This document shows positions 1-7,287 of a stretch of 36,956 nucleotides of DNA, piece after piece (the first letter of the stretch is position 1; each line of letters begins with the position of its first letter). Source of the DNA: JACRAO01 sp964490895 (lineage in GTDB: Bacteria; Bdellovibrionota; UBA1018); NCBI GenBank assembly GCA_964490895.1, contig CAZBEI010000097.1:1-36956 (forward strand), given 5' to 3'. The translations under genes and the position numbers were made by a program. Below the pieces are notes generated by a model that worked only from the letters and a program-made list of their open reading frames with translations, searched no databases and was not told the DNA's origin.

Positions 1-690
1 TTCGTCTGCTAAAATTCTTTTGGGTTCATTTTCCATGAAAGGAGAAAAATCAAAGTAGAGGCGTTCTGCTATTTCAATTTCATTGAGATTCGGCTCTATG
101 TATTCCCAATACTTGGGCGTTCCCCCAACCATCGAAAATTGTATAAAGGTGTCTACGCACGAAGGGAGCTTTAATGCCTTACAAAAATGCTCATAACTCA
201 TTGGCCGAATCTGTATTATTTTTTTGGCTCTCTCAAAAAGAGGAGCATTTCGATTTAAAAACAGTTCATGCATCATGTGAGTACTAGATCCACATAAGAT
301 GAGAGTCACATTTTGTTTTTTTGAGTGGTCCAGCCATTTTTGAAAAACACTGGGAATGCTAGAGTCAGATGCGACCAAGTAAGGAAATTCATCAATACAA
401 AAAATTATTTTTTTATTTTGTAATTCAAGAATTTCAAAAAATTCGGGCCAATTTTTTGGAACCAGTTCGGTTTTTAGGTTTGCACGAATATCTTGATAAA
501 TCTGCAATAGCTGTGTTTTGGGGTCACTTTCGATGCTTTGGCTATAAAGTCCCTCTGTCTTTTTGAGACACTCCATCAGGAGCCTTGTTTTTCCCACTCT
601 TCTTCTTCCAAATAGAACAATGAGTCCTGGTTTTTTTGTGAGGAGGTTTAATTCTGTTAATTCTGCTTTTCGATTGATGAAGTTGAGCAT
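1..690 (-). CDS. Archaeal-type P-loop ATPase (PF01637-like), 3' end beyond the window
   Basis: The minus frame is open from the ATG at 690 to base 1 (230 codons) and continues past the left edge, so the C-terminus is missing. Visible motifs are a Walker A GRRRVGKT at residues 28-35, a Walker B IIFCIDE at 95-101 followed by FPYL, and a sensor-1-like LILCGSS around residue 125. The GRRRVGKT/DEFPYL/CGSS combination and the later RPMSY-F segment are typical of the archaeal ATPase_2 family, which often carries a DUF234 nuclease-like C-terminus. The biological role of this family is poorly known; it is often found in accessory regions. Its upstream region holds a 12-bp inverted repeat (711-753). 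It lies next to a toxin-antitoxin pair and another stand-alone ATPase, which suggests an acquired island. Confidence 0.8.
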   Translation of the reverse strand, partial: MLNFINRKAELTELNLLTKKPGLIVLFGRRRVGKTRLLMECLKKTEGLYSQSIESDPKTQLLQIYQDIRANLKTELVPKNWPEFFEILELQNKKIIFCIDEFPYLVASDSSIPSVFQKWLDHSKKQNVTLILCGSSTHMMHELFLNRNAPLFERAKKIIQIRPMSYEHFCKALKLPSCVDTFIQFSMVGGTPKYWEYIEPNLNEIEIAERLYFDFSPFMENEPKRILADE

Positions 691-710
691 CTGAGAATAG
701 CTTAACCCTA

Positions 711-753
711 AACATTATGCATGTCAAACATTATGTTTAATATGCATAATGTT
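711..753. promoter_or_regulatory. Candidate operator: 12-bp inverted repeat with a third half-site
   Basis: AACATTATGCAT (711-722) is perfectly inverted as ATGCATAATGTT (742-753). The spacer carries a further AACATTATG half-site, so there are three copies of the AACATTATG word in 43 bp. The element lies 20 bp upstream of the ATPase start at 690 and downstream of the VapC-like gene. This suggests a repressor-binding site, but an attenuating hairpin is also possible. The binding protein is unknown. Confidence 0.45.
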
Positions 754-827
754 ATCTGGCTTTGACTGTTTCAACATCAGATGAAGAAAAAATTTACAAT
801 AATAATTGACAACAATGACCAAGGCAC

Positions 828-1220
828 TCACCAAATACGTTCGATTTTATAGAGATCAAAAACCTCATCCCCGCTGAGCAAAGCCATGTTTTCGTGCTTT
901 GACTGACTGATGAGGATCCGATCAAATGGATCTCGGTGATGATCAGAAAGAGTTTGCAATGCAAATACATGCTCCAATTCCATCGGAAGCAGTGTGATCA
1001 GCCCAGTCGAAAGCGCTGATTGCATCAGCTCTTTTAGGGGTAAATCTAGATGCAATTTTTTTAAATGCATTTTGATTGCCATTTCCCAAACGCTGGCAAT
1101 GCTGATATAAAGTTCGGAGTCAGGATTGTGGAAGATTTTTTTCACTCTATGAGGTAGCTTGGTGCTTCCTGAGCGGATTTCGATAAAGACATGAGTATCT
1201 AATAGAATCTTTTTTTTCAT
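828..1220 (-). CDS. PIN-domain ribonuclease toxin (VapC-like)
   Basis: A 130-residue single PIN domain. The acidic metal-binding residues are in place: D8 in LLDTHVF, E46 in SVWEMAIK, D97 and D100 in HHRDPFDR, and D118 in LSGDEVF. The LLDTH start, the EMAIK motif and the HRDPFDRILISQ motif match the subgroup of PIN toxins paired with Phd/YefM-type antitoxins. Such toxins cleave RNA, usually tRNA or rRNA, when freed from the antitoxin. The gene follows the antitoxin gene with an ATGA overlap (1217-1220), so the pair is translationally coupled. Length is normal for the family and all key residues are present, so it is probably functional. The RNA target cannot be told from sequence. Confidence 0.9.
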   Translation of the reverse strand: MKKKILLDTHVFIEIRSGSTKLPHRVKKIFHNPDSELYISIASVWEMAIKMHLKKLHLDLPLKELMQSALSTGLITLLPMELEHVFALQTLSDHHRDPFDRILISQSKHENMALLSGDEVFDLYKIERIW

Positions 1221-1441
1221 GAATAATCTTTAAAGTCATCAATCGATTGATTAAAATCTGTGCTTATTTTTATTTTTCCCTTCAGGTCGCCCCACAAAAG
1301 CTCTCGTTTGGGCTGTTGAATAACAGTGAGCTTGAGCAGGGGCCTATCTCTGTTGGCGATAATCACTTCTTCTCCATTGAGAGCTTTTTGCAACAACTTT
1401 GAAAAATGTGTTTTTGCTTGGTAAATAGTGTATTGACTCAT
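1217..1441 (-). CDS. Phd/YefM-type antitoxin
   Basis: A 74-residue protein with the Phd/YefM N-terminal DNA-binding fold: the YQAKTHFSKLLQKALNGEEVII segment is split here as AKTHFSKLL and GEEVIIANRDRPLLKL, both characteristic. The C-terminal tail after residue 45 is the expected toxin-neutralising part. It is the first gene of a two-gene operon with the PIN toxin. An inverted TAGTC/GACTA element lies just upstream (1457-1484), where a Phd-type antitoxin would autoregulate. The ATG at 1441 sits at the start of the conserved domain, and no other start is plausible. Confidence 0.88.
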   Translation of the reverse strand: MSQYTIYQAKTHFSKLLQKALNGEEVIIANRDRPLLKLTVIQQPKRELLWGDLKGKIKISTDFNQSIDDFKDYS

Positions 1442-1456
1442 AAAAACCTCTAACTA

Positions 1457-1484
1457 TAGTCTAGTCATAAATTAAGACTAAGTC
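1457..1484. promoter_or_regulatory. Candidate autoregulatory operator of the Phd/PIN operon
   Basis: TAGTC occurs twice in tandem (1457-1466) and is inverted as GACTA at 1476-1480, followed by AGTC. This sits 16-43 bp upstream of the antitoxin start. Phd-family antitoxins bind such short palindromes. The element overlaps the stop codon of the Fic-like remnant, so the TA promoter appears embedded in the end of older coding sequence. Confidence 0.4.
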
Positions 1485-1654
1485 AACAGTTTTCTCGACT
1501 GGAGGGCAATCATATTTTCACGAACAATTGCCTCAAGGCGCTCTACTTCCTCAGGTTTGAGCATTAAAAAAAATTTCTCGCGTTTAACTGCACTTAAGTG
1601 CCCATTGTTTTGGATACAGAATTTTATAAACTGATCGAGTTTTTGATCTGGCAT
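1478..1654 (-). pseudogene. Small 58-aa ORF resembling the C-terminal tail of Fic-family proteins; probable 3' remnant
   Basis: The frame reads from ATG 1654 to TAG 1478. It begins MPDQKLDQFIKFC and contains QNNGHLSAVKRE and PEEVERLEAIV. This pattern (PDxxLDxFIxxCxQNNGxLSxxKR, then an acidic helix) is one I associate with the extreme C-terminus of some Fic-domain proteins. That is memory, not a search. The same frame stays open about ten codons upstream of the ATG, in matching style, and then meets TAA near 1711. No Fic catalytic HPFxxGNGR motif is nearby, which fits a gene whose front has been lost. It could instead be a genuine small protein. Confidence 0.5.
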
Positions 1655-1776
1655 GTCGATGATCTCTTGTAGTCTCTTCTTTGTAAAATCATAATGTACA
1701 AGGAAGATTTAACTGAATCACTCAATCATTCATCATTTTTTTTGTTGGAGTTCTGTTCTATAGTGTTTGCTAAAAT

Positions 1777-1839
1777 TTTGACTGTTATAACGTTCGAATA
1801 ACACTTTACTTTGACTGTTATAACAGATATACTTTTATC
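1777..1839 (+). promoter_or_regulatory. Promoter with duplicated GTTATAAC operator; possible leaderless start
   Basis: The 15-mer TTTGACTGTTATAAC occurs at 1777-1791 and again at 1810-1824, exactly 33 bp apart (about three helical turns). Each copy ends in the 8-bp palindrome GTTATAAC. TTTACT (1805-1810) and TATACT (1828-1833) form a -35/-10 pair with a 17-bp spacer, and the second operator lies inside that spacer. Transcription would start about 1839-1841, at the ATG (1840). There is no Shine-Dalgarno sequence before it, so a leaderless mRNA is likely. Confidence 0.5.
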
Positions 1840-3117
1840 ATGGCTCTTGCTCCGTCTGATTTAAAAAAGTCGATTGATGTGTGGCATGCTCTTTACGAAA
1901 GAAATCTCAAAAAGCTGAAGCCTAGGGATTTTTCGTTTCGAATGTATAAAAAACAAAACCTGGCTCTTGCTTTTACGGGGGTGCGAAGGTGTGGAAAAAC
2001 ATTTGCAGCGATTCAGGTTGCAAAACTCTCGGAAGCAAAGAGAGTTTTATATTTTAATTTTGAGGACCCTCTTTTTTATGCATTAGGTACCGTTTTAGAC
2101 TTAGACGAGCTTATTTCGGTTTATTCAGAATATTATGGGGGTCCTCCAGAGTTAGTGATTTTTGATGAGTTGCAAAATGTAGAGGGCTGGGAGAGGTGGG
2201 CTAGAAAGGCAATTGATTTGGGCTTGTTTCAGCTTGTGATCACGGGGTCTTCGGCGAAAATGCTCAGTTCTGAGATCTCAACCTCTCTGTCTGGCCGCTG
2301 CCTGGAAAAAAAAGTCTGGCCGCTTGGCTTCTCTGATTTTTTAAAATTTAAAAACATTGTATGCCAAACACAAAATGAGTATTTAGGTATTTTTCGTGAA
2401 TACCAGGAGTGGGGGGGGTTCCCTGAGGTTGCTTTGTCGGAGGATGTACAATTTAAGGCGGATCTGCTTGGGCAGTATTTGAGTGATATTGTGTTGAGAG
2501 ATGTGGTCAATCGTTACGAAATTCGAAATAAGAAGACGTTGGATCAAATTACAAATTATTATTTTACAAATTTAAGTTCACTATACTCTTACACAGCCCT
2601 AAAAAATGCATTGCAAACCAATGCGGAAACAGCACAAACATACACGGGCTATTTGTCAGATGCTTTTTTAGTGTTTGAGATCAATCGGTATCATTACAAA
2701 CTTAAAGTTCAGATGAGAGATCCAAAAAAACTGTATGTGATTGACACAGGATTGAGGAACGTCAATGTAAGATTGCATCAAGAGGATTATGGAAGGCAGG
2801 TCGAAAATATCGTGTTTTTACAGCTTGCAAGAGAGGGCTGTGAGGTCTCCTATTTTAAAGAAGTCCAAGAAACTGATTTTCTCATCACTCACCACGGCAA
2901 ACCCCTTTCGGCGATTCAGGTCTGTGATTCGAATATGGAAAATCCCACCACCTATCAAAGAGAAGTAAATGGCCTTTTGGCGTGCCTAAAGAAGACAAAA
3001 TTAAAGAAAGGTTTTATCTTAACTCGCTCCAGAGAAGAGAAACTCAAAGTTGACTCCTGCGAAGTGGAGCTCATGCCTGTTTATCAGTGGCTGCTCACCT
3101 CATCCAATCAACTTTAG
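1840..3117 (+). CDS. AAA_14/DUF4143-type ATP-binding protein
   Basis: A 425-residue protein with Walker A GVRRCGKT (47-54), Walker B ELVIFDE followed by LQN (104-112) and sensor-like VITGSSA (133-139). After that come SGR-type residues and PLGFSDFLKF, then a C-terminal DUF4143 domain (about 215-400) containing YVIDTGLRN and VENIVFLQL. This architecture is common in bacterial and archaeal accessory genomes; its function is not established, and a nuclease-like C-terminal fold has been suggested for the family. Length is normal and motifs are intact. It has its own repeat-operator promoter. Its last 18 bp overlap the 3' end of the convergent flagellin gene. Confidence 0.88.
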   Translation: MALAPSDLKKSIDVWHALYERNLKKLKPRDFSFRMYKKQNLALAFTGVRRCGKTFAAIQVAKLSEAKRVLYFNFEDPLFYALGTVLDLDELISVYSEYYGGPPELVIFDELQNVEGWERWARKAIDLGLFQLVITGSSAKMLSSEISTSLSGRCLEKKVWPLGFSDFLKFKNIVCQTQNEYLGIFREYQEWGGFPEVALSEDVQFKADLLGQYLSDIVLRDVVNRYEIRNKKTLDQITNYYFTNLSSLYSYTALKNALQTNAETAQTYTGYLSDAFLVFEINRYHYKLKVQMRDPKKLYVIDTGLRNVNVRLHQEDYGRQVENIVFLQLAREGCEVSYFKEVQETDFLITHHGKPLSAIQVCDSNMENPTTYQREVNGLLACLKKTKLKKGFILTRSREEKLKVDSCEVELMPVYQWLLTSSNQL

Positions 3118-3933
3118 CGCGAGCTGTGGCGTCTGGTTGGACTGAGCGAGCGTTGCGATATTGGTTTGTGTCAAAATATTCTGTTTGACGAGTTCGCTGG
3201 TTTCCTCGGCCATGTCTGTGTCCCTGATGCGGCTGTTGGCGCCTTCTAGGTTTTCTCGATAGATGGCTAAGTTATTGATCGTCGAAAAGAGCCTATTTTG
3301 CAAAGCACCTAGTCCTGCTCGATTTTCAGCCAATTTCTGAATGGCGCCGTCTAGTAAAACCATATTTTCCTGAGCTTCCGGTTTGCTTTTTGTAGAGACA
3401 TTGGAAATTCCTAGTCCCTCAAGAGTGGTCACGCGATTTCCAGCGTCAAAGACTAAGCGGTCTTCGTTGGGGTGGTTATTGATTCCGACTTGGATTTCTA
3501 GATCTCCAGCCAAGCCATTGAGAAGTTTTGTTCCATTAAACTCCGTAGAGCTTGAAATTCGGTTGATTTCTTCTTTCATGTGTTCGACTTCTTTATGGAT
3601 AAATTGCCTTTCAGGATCTCCAATCGTATCAGAGGAGGCTTGGATCGAAAGTTCTCTCAAACGGATGAGGATGTTTCCAATTTCGTTGAGACCGCCTTCT
3701 GCAACTTGCACGAGACTGACTCCATCGTTTGCATTTCGGCTCGCTTGCTTCATGCTTCGGATATTGGCTTTTAATCGTTCGCTGATGGCCAGTCCCGCGG
3801 CGTCGTCACCGGCATGATTGATTCTACTTCCAGATGATAATCTTTCTAGAGATCTATTTTGGAGCGCATGATTGTCGCTTAAGAATCTTTGTGCTGCCAA
3901 GGCTTGAACGTTTGTCGCTATTCGAAGGCTCAT
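3100..3933 (-). CDS. fliC: Flagellin
   Basis: A 277-residue flagellin. It has the N-terminal D0/D1 signature (SLRIATNVQALAAQR, LERLSSGSRINHAGDDAAGLAISE) and the C-terminal D1/D0 signature (ANSRIRDTDMAEETSELVKQNIL to ALKLIG). The central region is very short, so this is a minimal flagellin without elaborate surface domains D2/D3. It polymerises into the flagellar filament after export by the flagellar type III system. Start ATG 3933 has GAGGAG about 8 nt upstream. A sigma-28-like promoter lies at 4017-4043 and a second SD-like GGAGG in the leader. No terminator separates it from the convergent ATPase gene, and the 3' ends overlap by 18 bp. No other flagellar genes are in the window. Confidence 0.97.
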   Translation of the reverse strand: MSLRIATNVQALAAQRFLSDNHALQNRSLERLSSGSRINHAGDDAAGLAISERLKANIRSMKQASRNANDGVSLVQVAEGGLNEIGNILIRLRELSIQASSDTIGDPERQFIHKEVEHMKEEINRISSSTEFNGTKLLNGLAGDLEIQVGINNHPNEDRLVFDAGNRVTTLEGLGISNVSTKSKPEAQENMVLLDGAIQKLAENRAGLGALQNRLFSTINNLAIYRENLEGANSRIRDTDMAEETSELVKQNILTQTNIATLAQSNQTPQLALKLIG

Positions 3934-3941
3934 AAATTAGT

Positions 3942-3973
3942 CTCCTCGTACGGTCTATTCTTACTACCTCCTT
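3942..3973 (-). promoter_or_regulatory. Flagellin leader with two GGA-containing SD-like sites
   Basis: On the minus strand AAGGAGG (3973-3967) is followed about 20 nt later by GAGGAG (3947-3942), the real Shine-Dalgarno of the flagellin start at 3933. No start codon is usable after the upstream site. Paired GGA sites, one covering the SD, are the layout bound by the translational repressor CsrA in the Bacillus hag leader. CsrA control here is inference. Confidence 0.35.
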
Positions 3974-4016
3974 GTTTTTTTATTTTATTGGCGATCCGTG
4001 CCTTGTGACAACTATT

Positions 4017-4043
4017 GGATCGGAATGCGGTCGGCAGACTTTA
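4017..4043 (-). promoter_or_regulatory. Sigma-28 (FliA)-type promoter of flagellin
   Basis: On the minus strand TAAAGTCT (4043-4036), an 11-nt spacer and TCCGATCC (4024-4017) match the flagellar consensus TAAAGTTT-N11-GCCGATAA at 7/8 and 5/8 positions with exact spacing. The leader to the flagellin ATG would be about 75 nt. A flagellin promoter is where sigma-28 is expected. Confidence 0.6.
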
Positions 4044-4145
4044 GTAAATTTCTAACTATTTCAATAACTTATACCATACTAAATAAGTATGTTTTTTAGC
4101 AAACCATTTTAGTTGGTTCGAGTTTTTTCCGAATTGTGTTTGGTA

Positions 4146-4637
4146 ATGAATCGAAAATTTTTATTTTTTTCCATTTTTTTATTCTGTACTGGGATTGCAC
4201 AGTGCAACCCTGGGATGAAAAAAATTTGCTCCCAAGAGTTGCCCGGATTTAATCGTGAAATTGATTTAGCGCTTGTCACACTTGCTCCTAAGTCAGAGGG
4301 CGAGAGAAAACTCGCTGCATTATATTCAATTGCTCCGCAGTCATATTCGATTGCTCCACAATCATATTCGATTTCTCAGCTCGCTACCAAAGAAAAAGAG
4401 CGATGGCTCGACTGGTCTAAAAATGAGCTCGCGGTGATAGAAAAAATTCTAGATTGGATTTCAGAAGAACCCGAGTACTATCAAGCACGTCTCGATCTTT
4501 CTGAGGTTGGTAACTTTATGATTTATTTTTACGGGTATATTGAGCAAGGGAACACCGAAAGGATGACTTCCACATTGAGAGAGATCTTAAGGCGCACTCA
4601 AAAAATAAAGCAAGAGTCTTGTTCAAAAGCCCTCTAA
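4146..4637 (+). CDS. Secreted hypothetical protein with a heptapeptide repeat
   Basis: I do not recognise this 163-residue protein. It begins MNRKFLFFSIFLFCTGIAQC, a clear Sec signal peptide; the IAQC end could be a poor lipobox or a type I site. The mature part is charged and helical. Residues 60-80 hold the in-frame tandem repeat YSIAPQS, YSIAPQS, YSISQLA, followed by KEKERWLDW. I chose the ATG at 4146 because a TTG at 4113 would put eleven residues before the signal peptide; neither has a strong Shine-Dalgarno. The M1 aminopeptidase gene follows after 19 bp, so the two may be co-transcribed. The flagellin promoter region lies upstream on the other strand. Confidence 0.65.
   Translation: MNRKFLFFSIFLFCTGIAQCNPGMKKICSQELPGFNREIDLALVTLAPKSEGERKLAALYSIAPQSYSIAPQSYSISQLATKEKERWLDWSKNELAVIEKILDWISEEPEYYQARLDLSEVGNFMIYFYGYIEQGNTERMTSTLREILRRTQKIKQESCSKAL
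4323..4385 (+). repeat. 21-bp in-frame tandem repeat (YSIAPQS), three units
   Basis: Units start at 4323, 4344 and 4365. Units 1 and 2 differ at a few mostly synonymous positions; unit 3 keeps TATTCGATT and then diverges. Unit 2 contains GATTG and CAATC around a CTCCA loop. Unit 1 retains a shorter ATTG/CAGT pairing using a G-U pair. The period (21) and sequence differ from the 24-bp repeats at 25249 and 27664, so a family link is not shown. Confidence 0.8.
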
Positions 4638-4656
4638 TCCGTGATACTTAAACCCA

Positions 4657-7287
4657 ATGCGTACCCGTCAAATCTGTCGGTCCTGTTTTTTTTCACCCCA
4701 TGGAAAAAAACGCAGTTTCATTATTCCTGGGTCTCGGTCTCATTATGCTCCAGATCTCCAAGTCAAATTAGAACACTTAGCTTTAGATATCGAAGTCGAT
4801 CTCCAGAAAAAAGAGCTCAAGGGGAGTGTGATTCATAAAATGAAGCTTTTGAATCCCGATCTCCGGAAGCTTCGTTTAGATCAGGGGGATTTGAAAATTG
4901 AAAGTGTTTTTCTCAATCAAGAAAAAACTCAGTTTTCGTGTCACTCCAATCAACTTTTTGTTGATTTGCCAGAAAAGCTTTATCCCGAATCTTTTGAAGT
5001 TTCTATTTCTTATTCTGTGAACAATCCCCGCAGAGGCCTTTATTTTATTGGAGGAGACTCTGATTATCCCAAGAAAAGACTCCAAGTCTGGTCTCAGGGG
5101 CAAGACGAAAACAATCGCTATTGGATCCCTACTTTTGATTACCCCAATCAAAAAGCAACCACTGAAATGAAAATCAAAGTGCCAAAAGGGTTTACAGCCA
5201 TTTCGAATGGTGCTCTTTTGTCTCAAAAAGATCACGGTGAGCACACCCTGTTTCATTACAAATTAGGAACACCTCATGTCACCTATTTGATTTCTCTCGT
5301 GATTGGAGAGTTTGAGCACTGGGGTGACACGGGACCACAGGCGCTCCCCGTTCTTTACTTTGTGCCTCCTGGGAAAAAAGAAGACGGAAAAAGAGCTTTT
5401 GGAAATACCCCTAAAATGATCAAAGCTTTTGCAGATAAGATAGGGGTACCCTATCCCTACGAAAAATACTCTCAGGTGGCTGTGCAAGATTTTATTTTTG
5501 GAGGAATGGAAAATACTTCTGCAACCACTCAAACAGATCGAACACTCCATGACGCCAAGGCCAGTCTTGATTTTTCGAGTGATCCTCTGGTCTCCCATGA
5601 GCTTGCGCACCAGTGGTTTGGAGATCTGCTCACGTGTCGGGATTGGTCTCATTCCTGGCTCAATGAGGGTTTTGCTACTTTTATGGAAAGAGTCTGGATT
5701 GAAAACAATCTCGACGAGTACGGTAGCTCTGAGAACGCAGCAAACGAGGCAAAGTATTATTCCTATCAGGATTGGGCGGAGTACAAAGAAGAAGATCTCA
5801 AAAAGTACCGTCGCAGTGTGGTTTGTAATCAGTATATCGAACCTTGTGATTTGTTCGACCGACACCTTTATCAAAAGGGTGGGCTTATTTTAGTTTTATT
5901 GCGGTCATTGCTTGGCGAAGCCCATTTTTGGAAATCTATCCGCCATTATGTTGAGCAGAACCGAGAAAAAAATGTAGAAACTCTGGATCTTATTAAGGCG
6001 ATAGAAGAGTCTACCGGCAGAAACATGCGTCAGTTTTTTGAGGAGTGGGTTTTTGGTTCTGGCTATCCAGAGTTAGAAGTATCTTATGAGTGGCATCCTA
6101 ATCAAATGCTAGCTGAAATTGTTGTAGAACAAAAACAAGCTCAAGGTGAGCAGACACCCCTTTTTCACTTGCCCCTCCTTATTGAAATCGAGTGCGAAGG
6201 AAAAAAAATAAAAACGCACAAACTGGAGCTTGGATCAGCTCGAGAAAGAGTTTTTTTGAGTCTTCCTTCAATACCTTTGAGAGTGAGAGTAGACCCTGGG
6301 AACACCATCCCAAAAACATTAAAGTTTAAAAGACCGAAGGAAATGCTGTTTTTTCAGCTCAAAAATGACCCTGATTGCTTAGGAAAGATTGAAGCGGCGG
6401 AGGAACTCAAAAACGATTGGGACCTCAAAGTCATTGAGGAGTTAAAAGCGGCTCTGCTCTCAGATTCTTTTTCGGCAGATTCTTTTTGGGGAGTCCGAGC
6501 CGAAGTGGCGCGCGTGTTGTCAGAAATTCCGCATGAGGCTTCTAAAAATGCCTTAATTTCTGCTCTCACAAGCACACATCCCAAAGTAAGACGGGCCGTT
6601 GTGAAGGCATTGGGAAAGTTTAAAGACCCCGTAGTCTCCAGTGCTTTGCAGCCTTTGGCAAACTCAGATCCCAGTTACTATGTAGAAGCAGAGGCGATTT
6701 ATGCTTGGGCTTTGTCTCGAAAGAAGTTGGATACGAGCTCGAAAGAAATCGAAGAAACTGAAAAATTTCTCATTTCACTGATTTCGAAAGAAAGCCACTT
6801 GGAGGTGATTCGCTCGAGTTGCTTTCGAGCGCTCGCCGAACTTCCTGAAATTGAACAAGGTCATCGTCCGAAAGCACTCGATGTTTTAGTGAAGTGGAGC
6901 AAGAGGGGTCAGCCTGGATCTGCGCGAGAGTCCGCCATTACAGCGCTTGCTCATGTCGCAAAAACAGCCGTCCCTTTTGTGAGAGCCGAGATTTTTGATG
7001 TGTTTAACCACCTTGCAGACGAAGATGATTTTCATATCCAGAGCAAACTTCTTTTAGGCATTGAAGATGCGGACTCGGCTCAAGCGATCCCCATTGTAGA
7101 AAAAATCAAGCGATTGTCTGTGGATGGCAGAGTAAAGCGAATGGCAACCTCTACGAAAGAGTCCTTGCTCACTTCGGGAAGTGGGGGAGAGGGGATTTCC
7201 AAACTCCAACTGGAATTAGAGAAGTTACAAGAAGAGCTTAAAAAACAAAGGGCTTTGATTGAGGGGAAAAAAACTATCTCACTGTGA
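4657..7287 (+). CDS. M1-family zinc aminopeptidase with C-terminal HEAT-like repeats
   Basis: An 876-residue M1 (gluzincin) metallopeptidase that removes N-terminal residues from peptides. The GGMEN exopeptidase motif is at 282-286, the zinc site HELAH at 314-318 with the third ligand E337 in NEGF (HExxH-x18-E), and the catalytic Tyr is probably Y405 in HLYQKGG. After the catalytic region come an M1-type beta domain (about 470-560), HEAT/armadillo-like helical repeats (about 600-830, e.g. HPKVRRAVVKALGKF and SARESAITALAHVAK) and a charged coiled-coil tail (about 845-870). No signal peptide is obvious: the N-terminus reads MRTRQICRSCFFSPHGKK, so it is probably cytoplasmic. It follows the small secreted gene by 19 bp and overlaps the convergent gene at 7274 by 14 bp. 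Confidence 0.95.
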   Translation: MRTRQICRSCFFSPHGKKRSFIIPGSRSHYAPDLQVKLEHLALDIEVDLQKKELKGSVIHKMKLLNPDLRKLRLDQGDLKIESVFLNQEKTQFSCHSNQLFVDLPEKLYPESFEVSISYSVNNPRRGLYFIGGDSDYPKKRLQVWSQGQDENNRYWIPTFDYPNQKATTEMKIKVPKGFTAISNGALLSQKDHGEHTLFHYKLGTPHVTYLISLVIGEFEHWGDTGPQALPVLYFVPPGKKEDGKRAFGNTPKMIKAFADKIGVPYPYEKYSQVAVQDFIFGGMENTSATTQTDRTLHDAKASLDFSSDPLVSHELAHQWFGDLLTCRDWSHSWLNEGFATFMERVWIENNLDEYGSSENAANEAKYYSYQDWAEYKEEDLKKYRRSVVCNQYIEPCDLFDRHLYQKGGLILVLLRSLLGEAHFWKSIRHYVEQNREKNVETLDLIKAIEESTGRNMRQFFEEWVFGSGYPELEVSYEWHPNQMLAEIVVEQKQAQGEQTPLFHLPLLIEIECEGKKIKTHKLELGSARERVFLSLPSIPLRVRVDPGNTIPKTLKFKRPKEMLFFQLKNDPDCLGKIEAAEELKNDWDLKVIEELKAALLSDSFSADSFWGVRAEVARVLSEIPHEASKNALISALTSTHPKVRRAVVKALGKFKDPVVSSALQPLANSDPSYYVEAEAIYAWALSRKKLDTSSKEIEETEKFLISLISKESHLEVIRSSCFRALAELPEIEQGHRPKALDVLVKWSKRGQPGSARESAITALAHVAKTAVPFVRAEIFDVFNHLADEDDFHIQSKLLLGIEDADSAQAIPIVEKIKRLSVDGRVKRMATSTKESLLTSGSGGEGISKLQLELEKLQEELKKQRALIEGKKTISL

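Noticed and set aside
3383..3817. Long open frame antisense to flagellin
   Set aside because: It mirrors the codon structure of a clear flagellin gene and shows no domain, signal or ribosome-binding site.
4067..4097. CATACT-AAATA-AGTATG hairpin followed by six T, as a terminator
   Set aside because: No plus-strand gene ends nearby. It may be an operator for the 4146 gene, but the stem is short and AT-rich.
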